Positions 31,881 to 39,763 of a stretch of 64,000 nt of DNA are shown here, one piece after another. The DNA is taken from positions 2,542,001 to 2,606,000 of the forward strand of contig NZ_CP136420.1 of assembly GCF_045278715.1 (NCBI RefSeq). Reading direction: 5' to 3'. A program made the translations under genes and the position numbers. Numbering within the stretch: the stretch's first letter is position 1; each line of letters starts with the position of its first letter. The DNA is from Neomoorella carbonis (GTDB lineage: Bacteria > Bacillota > DSM-521 > Neomoorellales > Neomoorellaceae). The notes beneath the pieces are model-generated. The model had not been told where the DNA came from, did not search any database, and was given only the letters and a program-made list of their open reading frames with translations.

Positions 31881-34049
31881 TCAGTCTTGAGCGGCTGCAA
31901 GTATCTCGGCCGTATGCTTAACCTGTACAGTACCTCCCATCTGGTCCAGACCGCCGCGGAGCTGGAGGACGCAGCCCGGGCAGTCCACCGCCACCAATTC
32001 CGCCCCGCTCGCCGCAATATTTTTTAGCTTGCGCTCCAGGATAGGCCTGCTGATTTCCGGGTACTTGATGCTGTAGGAGCCGCCAAAGCCGCAGCAGCGG
32101 TCGCTTTCCTGCATCTCAACCAGTTCTAACCCCGGCCGGCCTTTTAACACCTCCCGCGCCACCCGGTCCAGGCCCAGGTGCCGCTTGAAGTGGCAGGAAT
32201 CGTGGTAGGTAACTTTAAGGGCCTGCCCGCTTTCTTTAAGCGGCTGGCCGGAAGATCCCTGGCGATCCCGTGTCAGTTCATGGACGAGTTCGGTAAAGTC
32301 CTTGACCTTTGCCGCTACAATCCGCGCCCGCGCTTCCCAAGCCGGGTCTCCGGCCAGGAGCTCGGGAAAGTCCTTCTTCAGAGCCACGGCGCAGGTGGGG
32401 CAGGCGGTAACGATAACCCCGGCACCGGTGCCTTCCAGGGCGGCAATATTCTGTTTAGCCAGTTTAACCGCCGTCTCCCGGTCGCCGGCGTATGCTGCCG
32501 GCGCGCCGCAGCAGGCCTGTTCCTGGGGGAAGACTACCTGCACCCCTTCCCGCCCCAGCACCTTGTAAACGGCCTCACCGATTTCCGGGTAGACAAAGTC
32601 AATGACGCAACCGCTGTAAAAGGCAACCCGCAGGCGAGGCCGGCTCAAGGGCCGTTCCAGGTCCTTCACCCGGTCCCGCAGGGGCACCCGGGCAATGGCC
32701 GGGAGGCTGCGCCCTTCCGTGAGACTGCTGAAGAAGAGGGGCAGGTGCCGGATGAGGGGCCGGCCATGGGTCACCGGGCCCTGGAGACGGGCAGCGGCCC
32801 GCAGCAGGGTGTGCATAAGCTTAGGCCTGGCCACCACCCCGTGGAGGGCGATGCGGTAGCCGCTGGAGAGGCCCTGTTTCGTGACGACCCGCTCCCGCAG
32901 CTTCAAGACCAGGTCGGGGATGTTGATCTTCGCCGGGCAGACCTCGGCGCAACGTCGGCAGCCGATACAAAGGCTCTGGGGCTCGGCAGCGTCTTCCAGG
33001 GAGTTAAAGAAAGCCGTCAGAATGCTGCCAATGCCGCCGTTGTAAATATAGCCGTAGACCTGGCCGCTGACCAGCTGAAAGACGGGGCAGACGTTGGTGC
33101 AGGAAGCACAACGGATGCACTGCAGGGCTTCCTTGAAGACCGGATCGGCGGCCATCCGGGTACGGCCGTTGTCCAGGAGAACGACGTGCAGCTCTTTAAT
33201 CCCCTCGCCATCATCCCGCCAGGCCGGGACCGGGCCGGTAATCATGGTCACATAGCTGGTAATGGGCTGGGCCGTGCCGCTGCGGGGCAGGGCCTCAAGG
33301 ATGGGAACGATATCTTTGAGCTCCGGCACCAGCTTCTCGTAGCCGACAATGGCCACGTGGACCGGCGGTACAGTCGTAGCCAGACGGGCGTTGCCCTCAT
33401 TGGTGCAGATGACAATGGTCCCCGTTTCAGCCACAGCAATGTTGGCGCCGCTGATGCCCATGCCGGCGGTAAGAAATTTCTTCCTCAGCTCCCGGCGGGC
33501 GAGGCGGACCAGGTTTTTAATATCCGGTTCCACCGGTTGACCAAGGTAACGGCTGAAAACCCGGGCCACCTCTTCCTTGGGCAGGTGAATGGCCGGCATG
33601 ACCATGTGGGAAGGCCTTTCTCCCGGCATGAGCTGCAGGATCCACTCGGCCAGGTCGGTCTCATGGGGGGTAATGCCGCGCTCCTGGAGGAACTCGTTCA
33701 GGTGGATCTCTTCCGATGCAAAAGACTTGGACTTGACGATATCGGTTACGCCATGTTCTTTAGCCACCCGGTAGATATACTCCCTGGCGGCCGCCGCGTC
33801 GTGAGCGCGGAATACCTTGCCGCCACGGGCCTCCACCGCCCGGGTGAACCGGTCGGCCAGTTCCTCGTAACGTCCGGCGGCATCGGCCTTGATAGCGGCA
33901 ATCCTTTCTCGCAGAGCTGCAAAATCCCGGCCGGCATAGACCTGTTCCCGGGAAACGATGTAAGAGTCGGCAAAGCGCCCCAGCGCTCCGCGCAGGCTGG
34001 CATTGTTCAAGGCCTGACGAATACGCTCCTTGAATTCTTTACCGGCCAT
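31881..34049 (-). CDS. Fused lactate utilisation protein: LutB domain plus LutA (CCG) domain
   Basis: A 722-residue fusion. Residues about 1-290 are the LutB/LldF LUD domain (SKSFASEEIHLNEFLQERGI; TNEGNARLATTVPPVHVAI). It is followed by two [4Fe-4S] motifs, CIRCASCTNVCPVF and CIGCRRCAEVCPAK (about 295-370). Residues about 465-720 form a LutA/LldE-like region with two CCG domains (FYSGCVIDF, ACCGAPAAY; HDSCHFKRH, RCCGFGGSY; DCPGC). In most Firmicutes LutA and LutB are separate. The complex with LutC oxidises lactate to pyruvate using its iron-sulfur clusters. ATG 34049 is chosen behind GGAGGTGG. The start overlaps the end of lutC by 11 bases. Confidence 0.9.
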   Translation of the reverse strand: MAGKEFKERIRQALNNASLRGALGRFADSYIVSREQVYAGRDFAALRERIAAIKADAAGRYEELADRFTRAVEARGGKVFRAHDAAAAREYIYRVAKEHGVTDIVKSKSFASEEIHLNEFLQERGITPHETDLAEWILQLMPGERPSHMVMPAIHLPKEEVARVFSRYLGQPVEPDIKNLVRLARRELRKKFLTAGMGISGANIAVAETGTIVICTNEGNARLATTVPPVHVAIVGYEKLVPELKDIVPILEALPRSGTAQPITSYVTMITGPVPAWRDDGEGIKELHVVLLDNGRTRMAADPVFKEALQCIRCASCTNVCPVFQLVSGQVYGYIYNGGIGSILTAFFNSLEDAAEPQSLCIGCRRCAEVCPAKINIPDLVLKLRERVVTKQGLSSGYRIALHGVVARPKLMHTLLRAAARLQGPVTHGRPLIRHLPLFFSSLTEGRSLPAIARVPLRDRVKDLERPLSRPRLRVAFYSGCVIDFVYPEIGEAVYKVLGREGVQVVFPQEQACCGAPAAYAGDRETAVKLAKQNIAALEGTGAGVIVTACPTCAVALKKDFPELLAGDPAWEARARIVAAKVKDFTELVHELTRDRQGSSGQPLKESGQALKVTYHDSCHFKRHLGLDRVAREVLKGRPGLELVEMQESDRCCGFGGSYSIKYPEISRPILERKLKNIAASGAELVAVDCPGCVLQLRGGLDQMGGTVQVKHTAEILAAAQD

Positions 34050-34602
34050 GGCGGCCACCTCCGTTATTTTCCACCAGAATAATCAGCAGCCTTTCCGGGC
34101 CGTGAACACCAATGGTCAGGCTGCGTTCAATGTCGGCCGTACGGCTGGGACCCGTGACCAGGGTGAAATACCCCGGCCAGTTCCCCCGCTCCAGGTAGGC
34201 GTCGATTACCTCGGTTAAATTGCTCCGGACTCGCTCCGCCCGCAGCAGGGCCACGCAGGTCAGGGGCAACATTGTTGCCAGGCGTGTTTTCAGGTCGGTG
34301 GCGTCCATGGCCAGGGTTCCCGTCTCGGCAATGCCATAATCAAACTCAACAATACCAGTATCGGCCTGGCGGGCAAAATCGGCGCCGTCCTTCTCGATGT
34401 GGAAACCGGCTACCGCCAGGGCCGTCTCCAGCCCTGCTTCCCTGGACATAGGGGATTCTACCAGGGCTACTCGTTGCCCAAAGGGCCGTAAAACCTCGAC
34501 CAGTTTCGGCCCGATCCCCCACGCGCCGTCCACTGGTATAACCTGCGCCCCCATAGCCTCAGCCTGGCGGATAAAGAAAGCAATTAAATCGCTTTGGCTC
34601 AA
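34039..34602 (-). CDS. lutC: LutC-like LUD domain protein
   Basis: A 187-residue LUD-domain (DUF162) protein of the LutC/LldG type (VEFDYGIAETGTLAMDATDLKTRLATMLPLTCVAL; TGPSRTADIERSLTIGVHGPERLLIIL). The terminal segment GPSRTADIE-LTIGVHGP is diagnostic. It is needed with LutA and LutB for growth on lactate in Bacillus. TTG at 34602 is the likely start because AGGGGGG lies 5-7 bases upstream; a GTG 14 codons earlier would overlap the preceding gene. Confidence 0.88.
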   Translation of the reverse strand: MSQSDLIAFFIRQAEAMGAQVIPVDGAWGIGPKLVEVLRPFGQRVALVESPMSREAGLETALAVAGFHIEKDGADFARQADTGIVEFDYGIAETGTLAMDATDLKTRLATMLPLTCVALLRAERVRSNLTEVIDAYLERGNWPGYFTLVTGPSRTADIERSLTIGVHGPERLLIILVENNGGGRHGR

Positions 34603-34630
34603 GAATAACCCCCCTGTGATTAGATATTCT

Positions 34631-35986
34631 TTATCCTGCCTCACGCCTCACACTTCCCTCTTCGCCCCTGGCATAGGCCTGCTCCAGGAGCTGAACGACG
34701 TGGAAGACCCGCGGTGAAAGCCCGGCCTGGACCAGGCCGTCTTCCAGCTGCATGCGGCAGGCCGGGCAGCCGGTAACCACCGTATCCGCTCCGGTGGCCT
34801 TGATGGCCGCCACCTTGTGGGCCTGGACCTGCATGGATATGTTGTAGTTGGTCAGGCTGAAGGAACCGGCGCTGCCGCAGCAGCGGCCGGCATCTTTCAT
34901 TTCCTGGAACTCCAGGCCGGGAATGGAGCGCAAAACCTGCCGCGGTTCATTGTAAATGCCCTGGCCGCGTGCCAGGTGACAGGGATCATGGTAGGTCACC
35001 TTGAGGGGCAGGCCGGCGGCAGGCCGGCGGTAATCAATCTCCAGCAGCAGTTCACTGATATCCCGAGCCCTGGCGGCCATGTCCCGGGCCGCCGCTCCCT
35101 GGAAGCTGTTCGCAAGGAGTTGCGGGTAAAAATGCTTCCAGGCCTCGCCGCAGGTGGCGCAGGCCACCACCAGGTAGTCAAAGTTATAACGCTGGAAAAT
35201 CTGCAGGTTGGAAGCGGCCATTTCCCTGGCCGCCGTGACGTCGCCGTGGGCCAGGACCGGGATACCGCAGCAGTGCTGGTCCCGGGGAATTATGACCTCG
35301 ATATCATTGACCAGCAGGACGTTAACCACCGCCCGGCCGATGTCGGTATAGATATAATTTTCCAGGCAACCGGTGAAAAAGGCCGCCCGGGCCCGGGGTT
35401 TTACCGGACGGATTACCTCGGGGAACTCTTCTTTCAGAGTCCTTTTGGCCAGGGGCGGCAATACCCGCCGCAGTTCCAGCCCGATGGGAAAGCGGGGGTG
35501 ACAGCGCTGGATTTCCGGCCGGTAACGCAGGGCCAGGGACTGGAAACGGCGGCCTGTTTTCAGGGCCGTATCAACGAGCCGGGGGCGCTTCAACCCCTGG
35601 AAGATTATTTTTTTTACCCAGGGCAGGCCCTTTTCCCGCACCATGGCCGCCCGGGCGGCCAGGACTACCGTATCGACCCGGACACCATTGGGGCAGTTGG
35701 CAACGCAGGCCATGCAGGTAAGGCAAAAAAGCAGCTTTTCCGCCAGGATGTTGGTGGCCGGGATCTCGCCCTTCAGGTAGGCATAGGCCAGCTGGATCTT
35801 ACCCCGGGCTACCGCCGCTTCCTCCAGGGTCTCTTTATATAGAGGGCAGACCGCCTGGCAGTTGCCGCATTTCATGCATCTGGCCATTTCCTCTTCTACC
35901 AGGGCCAAATCATCGAAAAGAGTCACGGCAGTTCGCTCCTTTGCCGTCAAGGGGTCTACCAGCTCCCCCGGGATTAGCTCGTTCAC
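34631..35986 (-). CDS. GlcF/LutA-like iron-sulfur oxidoreductase subunit
   Basis: A 451-residue cytosolic protein with two N-terminal [4Fe-4S] motifs (CMKCGNCQAVCPLY about 36-50 and CLTCMACVANCPNG about 87-101) and two C-terminal CCG domains (FFTGCLENY, HCCGIP; HDPCHLARG, RCCGSAGSF, TGCPACRMQL). The order matches GlcF, the iron-sulfur subunit of glycolate oxidase, and the Fe-S subunit of anaerobic lactate dehydrogenases. No GlcD-type FAD subunit is adjacent, so here it probably works with the LUD proteins downstream. GTG start at 35986 with a weak AGGTTG upstream. Confidence 0.88.
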   Translation of the reverse strand: MNELIPGELVDPLTAKERTAVTLFDDLALVEEEMARCMKCGNCQAVCPLYKETLEEAAVARGKIQLAYAYLKGEIPATNILAEKLLFCLTCMACVANCPNGVRVDTVVLAARAAMVREKGLPWVKKIIFQGLKRPRLVDTALKTGRRFQSLALRYRPEIQRCHPRFPIGLELRRVLPPLAKRTLKEEFPEVIRPVKPRARAAFFTGCLENYIYTDIGRAVVNVLLVNDIEVIIPRDQHCCGIPVLAHGDVTAAREMAASNLQIFQRYNFDYLVVACATCGEAWKHFYPQLLANSFQGAAARDMAARARDISELLLEIDYRRPAAGLPLKVTYHDPCHLARGQGIYNEPRQVLRSIPGLEFQEMKDAGRCCGSAGSFSLTNYNISMQVQAHKVAAIKATGADTVVTGCPACRMQLEDGLVQAGLSPRVFHVVQLLEQAYARGEEGSVRREAG

Positions 35987-36163
35987 AGAAACCGCAACCT
36001 GCTTACGCCGCCGGATAGCCGCTTCAATGATCAGACAATTTTGTCCGGCCTGACCACCTGATGGTTACATTATAACATTTTTTTACGGCAATTCAATAAG
36101 TATTTTGCCGCTATTTCAGAAAGGCTTCAAAGTCGTGTCTTACCGGATTGCAACGCTCATTAA

Positions 36164-36188
36164 AAAAGCCCCGCTCAACGGGGCTTTT
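36164..36188 (-). terminator. Terminator after the lactate permease gene
   Basis: AAAAGCCCCG and CGGGGCTTTT pair around CTCAA; on the minus strand the stem is followed by six T residues. It would limit read-through from lldP into the GlcF-like gene. Confidence 0.85.
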
Positions 36189-36203
36189 GCCATTTCCTGC
36201 AGT

Positions 36204-37979
36204 CTACTTACCCGGGGTATAAACTTCCCGCCGGCGGGCATGGCGGCTACTTGAAGCAACGATAACCGCCAGGATGACAATAGCACCCAGAGTACCGGCA
36301 AGAATCCACAGCCCTTCAGACAGGCTGACCACGGCGGTGTTAGCTGCCGGCTGAGCCAGGTCGCCGTGGGCCGGGATCATCCATGTAAAGAAATAAGCCT
36401 GAAGGGTTGTTATGACGCTGATAAAAACCGTCATCAAGATGCTGGGTACGATAGCGAAACGGAAGAGGACACCCTCCTGGCCCACCTGACCGGTAGCCGC
36501 CGTAGCAACAGCGATGCTCTGAGGGGAGATCATTTTTCCAGTGACACCGCCGGAGGAGTTGGCTGCTACCGTCAGCACCGGATCGACGCCGATATTTTGA
36601 GCGGTAATATGCTGCAATTTACCGAAAAGGGCATTGGCGGACGTATCGCTGCCTGTAATAAAGACACCCAGCCAACCCAGAAAGGGTGCTACAAAGGGAA
36701 AGGCTTTGCCAGTAACTGTCAGGGCCTGTCCCAGGGTGGTGCTCATCCCGGAATAGTTTGCTGTATAAGCAAATCCCAGAACTAAAAATATTGTAAAGAC
36801 AGCATAGCGCAAATCATGCAAGGTCTCGCCGAAGAGGCGCAGCCAGTCGCTAAAGCGCATATCTAGAATCAGCATTGATATGAAAGCAGCAATCAGGATC
36901 CCTGTGCCCGGGGCCGCAAGCCAGTTAAAGGTGAAGATAGCGTTCATGGGTTCGGAAGTACCGGCCTTGATAATGGCCTGATGCAGGCCAGGTATGGCGA
37001 ATTTAATAGTAACCAGGTCCAGTACAGCCTTTACCGGACCGATACCCCAGTCAGCCACCATCAACGTGAGGATGATAAAAGGCGTCCACGCTTTCAGAAT
37101 AGTTCCGGGCGCATGGTGGGGTCGGGGCCCCCTTGAGCCGGATTCGTTGGGGAAACGCCAGATATGTTCAGGTTTCCAGACGCGCAGAAACAATATCAGA
37201 CAGACTAGAGAAAAGAGAGAGGAGATAATATCAGGCAGCATGGGACTTAAATAGTTGGAGGAAAACCACTGACTGACGGCAAAAGAACCGCCGCTTACAA
37301 GACAAGCCGGCCACGTCTCTTTGACACCTTTCCAGCCCGACATGATTGCCACCAGCCAGAAAGGCAACAGGACAGAAAGGAAAGGCAACTGGCGGCCGAT
37401 CATTTTGCTCAGGAGCATGGAATCAATCCCTGCCACCTGGCCGAGGGTGAGCACAGGAACCCCAATAGCACCGAAGGCCACCGGCGCCGTGTTGGCCAGC
37501 AGGCAAATACTGGCGGCATACACGGGGTTGAAGCCCAGGCCTGCCAGCATAGCCGCGGTAATGGCCACCGGAGCGCCAAAACCTGCCGAACCTTCAAGGA
37601 AAGCACCAAAGGAAAAAGCAATCAACAATGCCTGCAGGCGCCGATCTTCAGTAATACCGGCAATAGAATCCTTGATAATTTCAAACTGCCCCGTTTTTAC
37701 AGTTATCTGGTACAAAAAGACGGCGGCAACTACAATCCAGCCAATGGGAAACAGACCGTACAGTCCGCCGTTGACAAAGGAAAGAATAGCCAGACCAACC
37801 GGCATGCGGTAGCCGAAAACAGCGACAGCAATAGCCGCCACCACTGTTAGAAGGCCGGCAATATGGCCTTTCATTTTCCGAACGGCCAGGGCATAAAAAA
37901 GGAATATAATGGGAATAGCAGCCAGCAGGGCTGAAACCGCAAGATTATTGGCCGGATCATAGACTTGGGTCCAGGGCAT
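36204..37979 (-). CDS. lldP: L-lactate permease
   Basis: A 591-residue membrane protein of the LctP family with about 13-14 hydrophobic segments. It starts MPWTQVYDPANNLAVSALLAAIP, the typical LctP opening, and carries the conserved SFGAFLEGSAGFGAPVAITAAML motif and LANTAPVAFGAIGVPV. Near the C-terminus is the GSDTSANALFGKLQ motif. It moves lactate with a proton. Its place upstream of lutC and lutB-lutA fits uptake followed by oxidation. It could instead export lactate produced by the rhamnose pathway. ATG follows GGGAGG by 10 bases. Confidence 0.96.
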   Translation of the reverse strand: MPWTQVYDPANNLAVSALLAAIPIIFLFYALAVRKMKGHIAGLLTVVAAIAVAVFGYRMPVGLAILSFVNGGLYGLFPIGWIVVAAVFLYQITVKTGQFEIIKDSIAGITEDRRLQALLIAFSFGAFLEGSAGFGAPVAITAAMLAGLGFNPVYAASICLLANTAPVAFGAIGVPVLTLGQVAGIDSMLLSKMIGRQLPFLSVLLPFWLVAIMSGWKGVKETWPACLVSGGSFAVSQWFSSNYLSPMLPDIISSLFSLVCLILFLRVWKPEHIWRFPNESGSRGPRPHHAPGTILKAWTPFIILTLMVADWGIGPVKAVLDLVTIKFAIPGLHQAIIKAGTSEPMNAIFTFNWLAAPGTGILIAAFISMLILDMRFSDWLRLFGETLHDLRYAVFTIFLVLGFAYTANYSGMSTTLGQALTVTGKAFPFVAPFLGWLGVFITGSDTSANALFGKLQHITAQNIGVDPVLTVAANSSGGVTGKMISPQSIAVATAATGQVGQEGVLFRFAIVPSILMTVFISVITTLQAYFFTWMIPAHGDLAQPAANTAVVSLSEGLWILAGTLGAIVILAVIVASSSRHARRREVYTPGK

Positions 37980-38095
37980 TTTCCCAGCGCCTCCCTACCA
38001 TCATTAAATTCCGAATTTACTGTTACGACGTTCAGGTGATCAGACCGGATACCTGCTAAGTGCCCTCCTGTAGCAAACAGAACGCTTGCGTTCAC
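37871..38095 (-). other. Possible leader ORF overlapping the lldP start
   Basis: A 74-codon frame starting GTG at 38095 right after GGAAAGGAGGGG, a stronger site than that of lldP. It runs out of frame across the lldP start to 37871. The first ~40 codons (NASVLFATGGHLAGIRSDHL and on) look protein-like. It could be a coupled leader peptide that modulates lldP translation. No homology is recognised. Confidence 0.3.
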
Positions 38096-38300
38096 ATCCC
38101 CTCCTTTCCCTGTTAAACTCCCGGGCCAGAGAAAAGCTCGCGCCCTCTGTCCTGCTCCATCGCGGCGCTGTCCTCTTCTCCGGCAGGCCTGTCAGTTAAT
38201 TTTTATGATAGACCATTTTTATGGCAATTTCAATACCTGATATATTTAATGCTTGTCATCCTTTTCACAAACCTCGACTGCTCTTGATTAAAAAATATTA
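37980..38300. promoter_or_regulatory. Promoter and long 5' leader of lldP
   Basis: On the minus strand TTGAAA (38228-38233), 17-base spacer and TATCAT (38205-38210) form a good sigma-A promoter. The start site would be about 220 bases before lldP, an unusually long leader. CCATTTTTATGG (38213-38224), a palindrome lying inside the spacer, is a candidate operator for the FadR-type regulator. Confidence 0.6.
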
Positions 38301-38336
38301 AAAACGCCGGCAGCTGGCCATCAGTGCCGGCGTTTT
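38301..38336. terminator. Hairpin between lldP promoter and purA
   Basis: AAAACGCCGGCA pairs perfectly with TGCCGGCGTTTT around a 12-base loop; T-rich on both sides, so likely bidirectional. Confidence 0.8.
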
Positions 38337-38341
38337 TGCTT

Positions 38342-38366
38342 AAAAAAAACTGGCCTGACAGGCCAG
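38342..38366 (-). terminator. Terminator of purA
   Basis: CTGGCC pairs with GGCCAG around TGACA; on the minus strand it is followed by eight T residues, 18 bases after the purA stop. Confidence 0.85.
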
Positions 38367-38384
38367 CGATAAACACAGGCAAGG

Positions 38385-39668
38385 CTAAAAAACTTCTTCC
38401 ACCACAATAGTCTCGTCCCGGCGGGGGCCGACGGCAATGAGATGAACGGGGACGCCGGCTAGTTCTTCAATCCGCCGGATATATGCTCGGCAGGCGGCCG
38501 GTAGATCTGCCAGGGTCCTGGCCTTAGTGATATCTTCCTGCCAGCCGGGGAGTTCTTCATACACGGGTTCACACTGCTCCAGGACCTTCAGGCTGGCCGG
38601 GAAATCCCGGATTATCTCACCGCCGTAGCGGTAACCGGTACAAATACGTAAAGGATCAATTCCCGTCAGGACGTCCAGCTTGGTCAGGGCTAGGCCGGTC
38701 AGGCCGTTGACCTCGGCGGCATGGCGCAGGATGACCGTATCCAGCCAGCCGCAGCGGCGCGGCCGCCCGGTGGTGGTGCCATATTCCCTTCCCTGCTCCC
38801 TCAAAGTATCGCCCAGGCTTCCCGTTATTTCAGACGGGAAGGGCCCGGCTCCCACTCTGGTGGTATAAGCCTTGGCCACCCCCAGGACCTTGTTGATCTT
38901 CGTCGGGCCGACACCGGCACCGATGCAGGCCCCCCCGGCCGTGGGGTAGGAAGAAGTAACAAAGGGATAAGTGCCCTGATCCAGGTCCAGGAGGGTTCCC
39001 TGGGCACCTTCAAAGAGAACCCTGCGGCCGTCCTTCAAAGCTCCGTTAACCAGGCGAACGGTATCGGCTATGAGGGGCCGCAGGCGCCTGGCATAACCCG
39101 CATACTCGTCCAGGATGGCTTCCAGATCGTAACCCGGCCGGTCGTAAATTTTAGCCAGCACCTCGTTGACTGCCGCCAGGTTACGGGCGAGTTTCTCACG
39201 AAACTCCTGCCAGTCCAGGAGATCCCCTGCCCGGATGCCCGTCCGGGCCGTTTTATCTACATAGGCCGGACCAATGCCCCGTTTGGTAGTGCCGATCCGG
39301 GCTTCACCCCGCCGCTCTTCCTCGGCAGCATCCAGGCCCTTATGGTAAGGTAAAATGAGGTGGGCCCGGTCGCTGATCCTCAAACTTGAGGTATCTACAC
39401 CCCGCTCCGCCAGGCCGTCCAGTTCCTGCACCAGGACGGCAGGATCGAGCACCACACCATTGCCAATAAGGCAGAGCTTGCCTGGATAGAGGATACCGGA
39501 AGGTACCAGGTGCAGTTTAAACTCCTGTTCCCCGACCATCACCGTATGGCCGGCGTTGCTCCCTCCCTGGTAACGAACCACCACTTCAGCCTTTTCTGCC
39601 AGGTAATCGGTAATTTTACCCTTGCCCTCGTCGCCCCACTGGGCTCCCACCAGGACTACCGCCGCCAT
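38385..39668 (-). CDS. purA: Adenylosuccinate synthetase
   Basis: A 427-residue enzyme joining IMP and aspartate with GTP to form adenylosuccinate, the first committed step to AMP. The glycine-rich P-loop VGAQWGDEGKGKITDYLA is at residues 7-24, GGSNAGHTV at about 36-44, GTTKRGIGPAYVDK near 125, GAQGTLLDLDQGTYPFVTSS near 217 and TTTGRPRRCGWLD near 295. Length is normal. ATG at 39668 is preceded by AGGCGGTG; the six-residue extension above is rejected. It is followed by its own terminator and is probably expressed alone or with the flavoprotein gene upstream. Confidence 0.98.
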   Translation of the reverse strand: MAAVVLVGAQWGDEGKGKITDYLAEKAEVVVRYQGGSNAGHTVMVGEQEFKLHLVPSGILYPGKLCLIGNGVVLDPAVLVQELDGLAERGVDTSSLRISDRAHLILPYHKGLDAAEEERRGEARIGTTKRGIGPAYVDKTARTGIRAGDLLDWQEFREKLARNLAAVNEVLAKIYDRPGYDLEAILDEYAGYARRLRPLIADTVRLVNGALKDGRRVLFEGAQGTLLDLDQGTYPFVTSSYPTAGGACIGAGVGPTKINKVLGVAKAYTTRVGAGPFPSEITGSLGDTLREQGREYGTTTGRPRRCGWLDTVILRHAAEVNGLTGLALTKLDVLTGIDPLRICTGYRYGGEIIRDFPASLKVLEQCEPVYEELPGWQEDITKARTLADLPAACRAYIRRIEELAGVPVHLIAVGPRRDETIVVEEVF

Positions 39669-39763
39669 GCAAGCACCGCCTTTCAAGTTATTGTTTGTTT
39701 ATTCGTTTGTTTTATTTCATCCCGCCCGGTATTGGGGCCGGGCGCAAGCCAGGCCACCACCGG

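Noticed and set aside
32178..34082. Very long plus-strand frame (634 codons)
   Set aside because: It is antisense to the LutB-LutA fusion, whose domains and cysteine motifs are unmistakable; the long open antisense frame is a by-product of high GC content.
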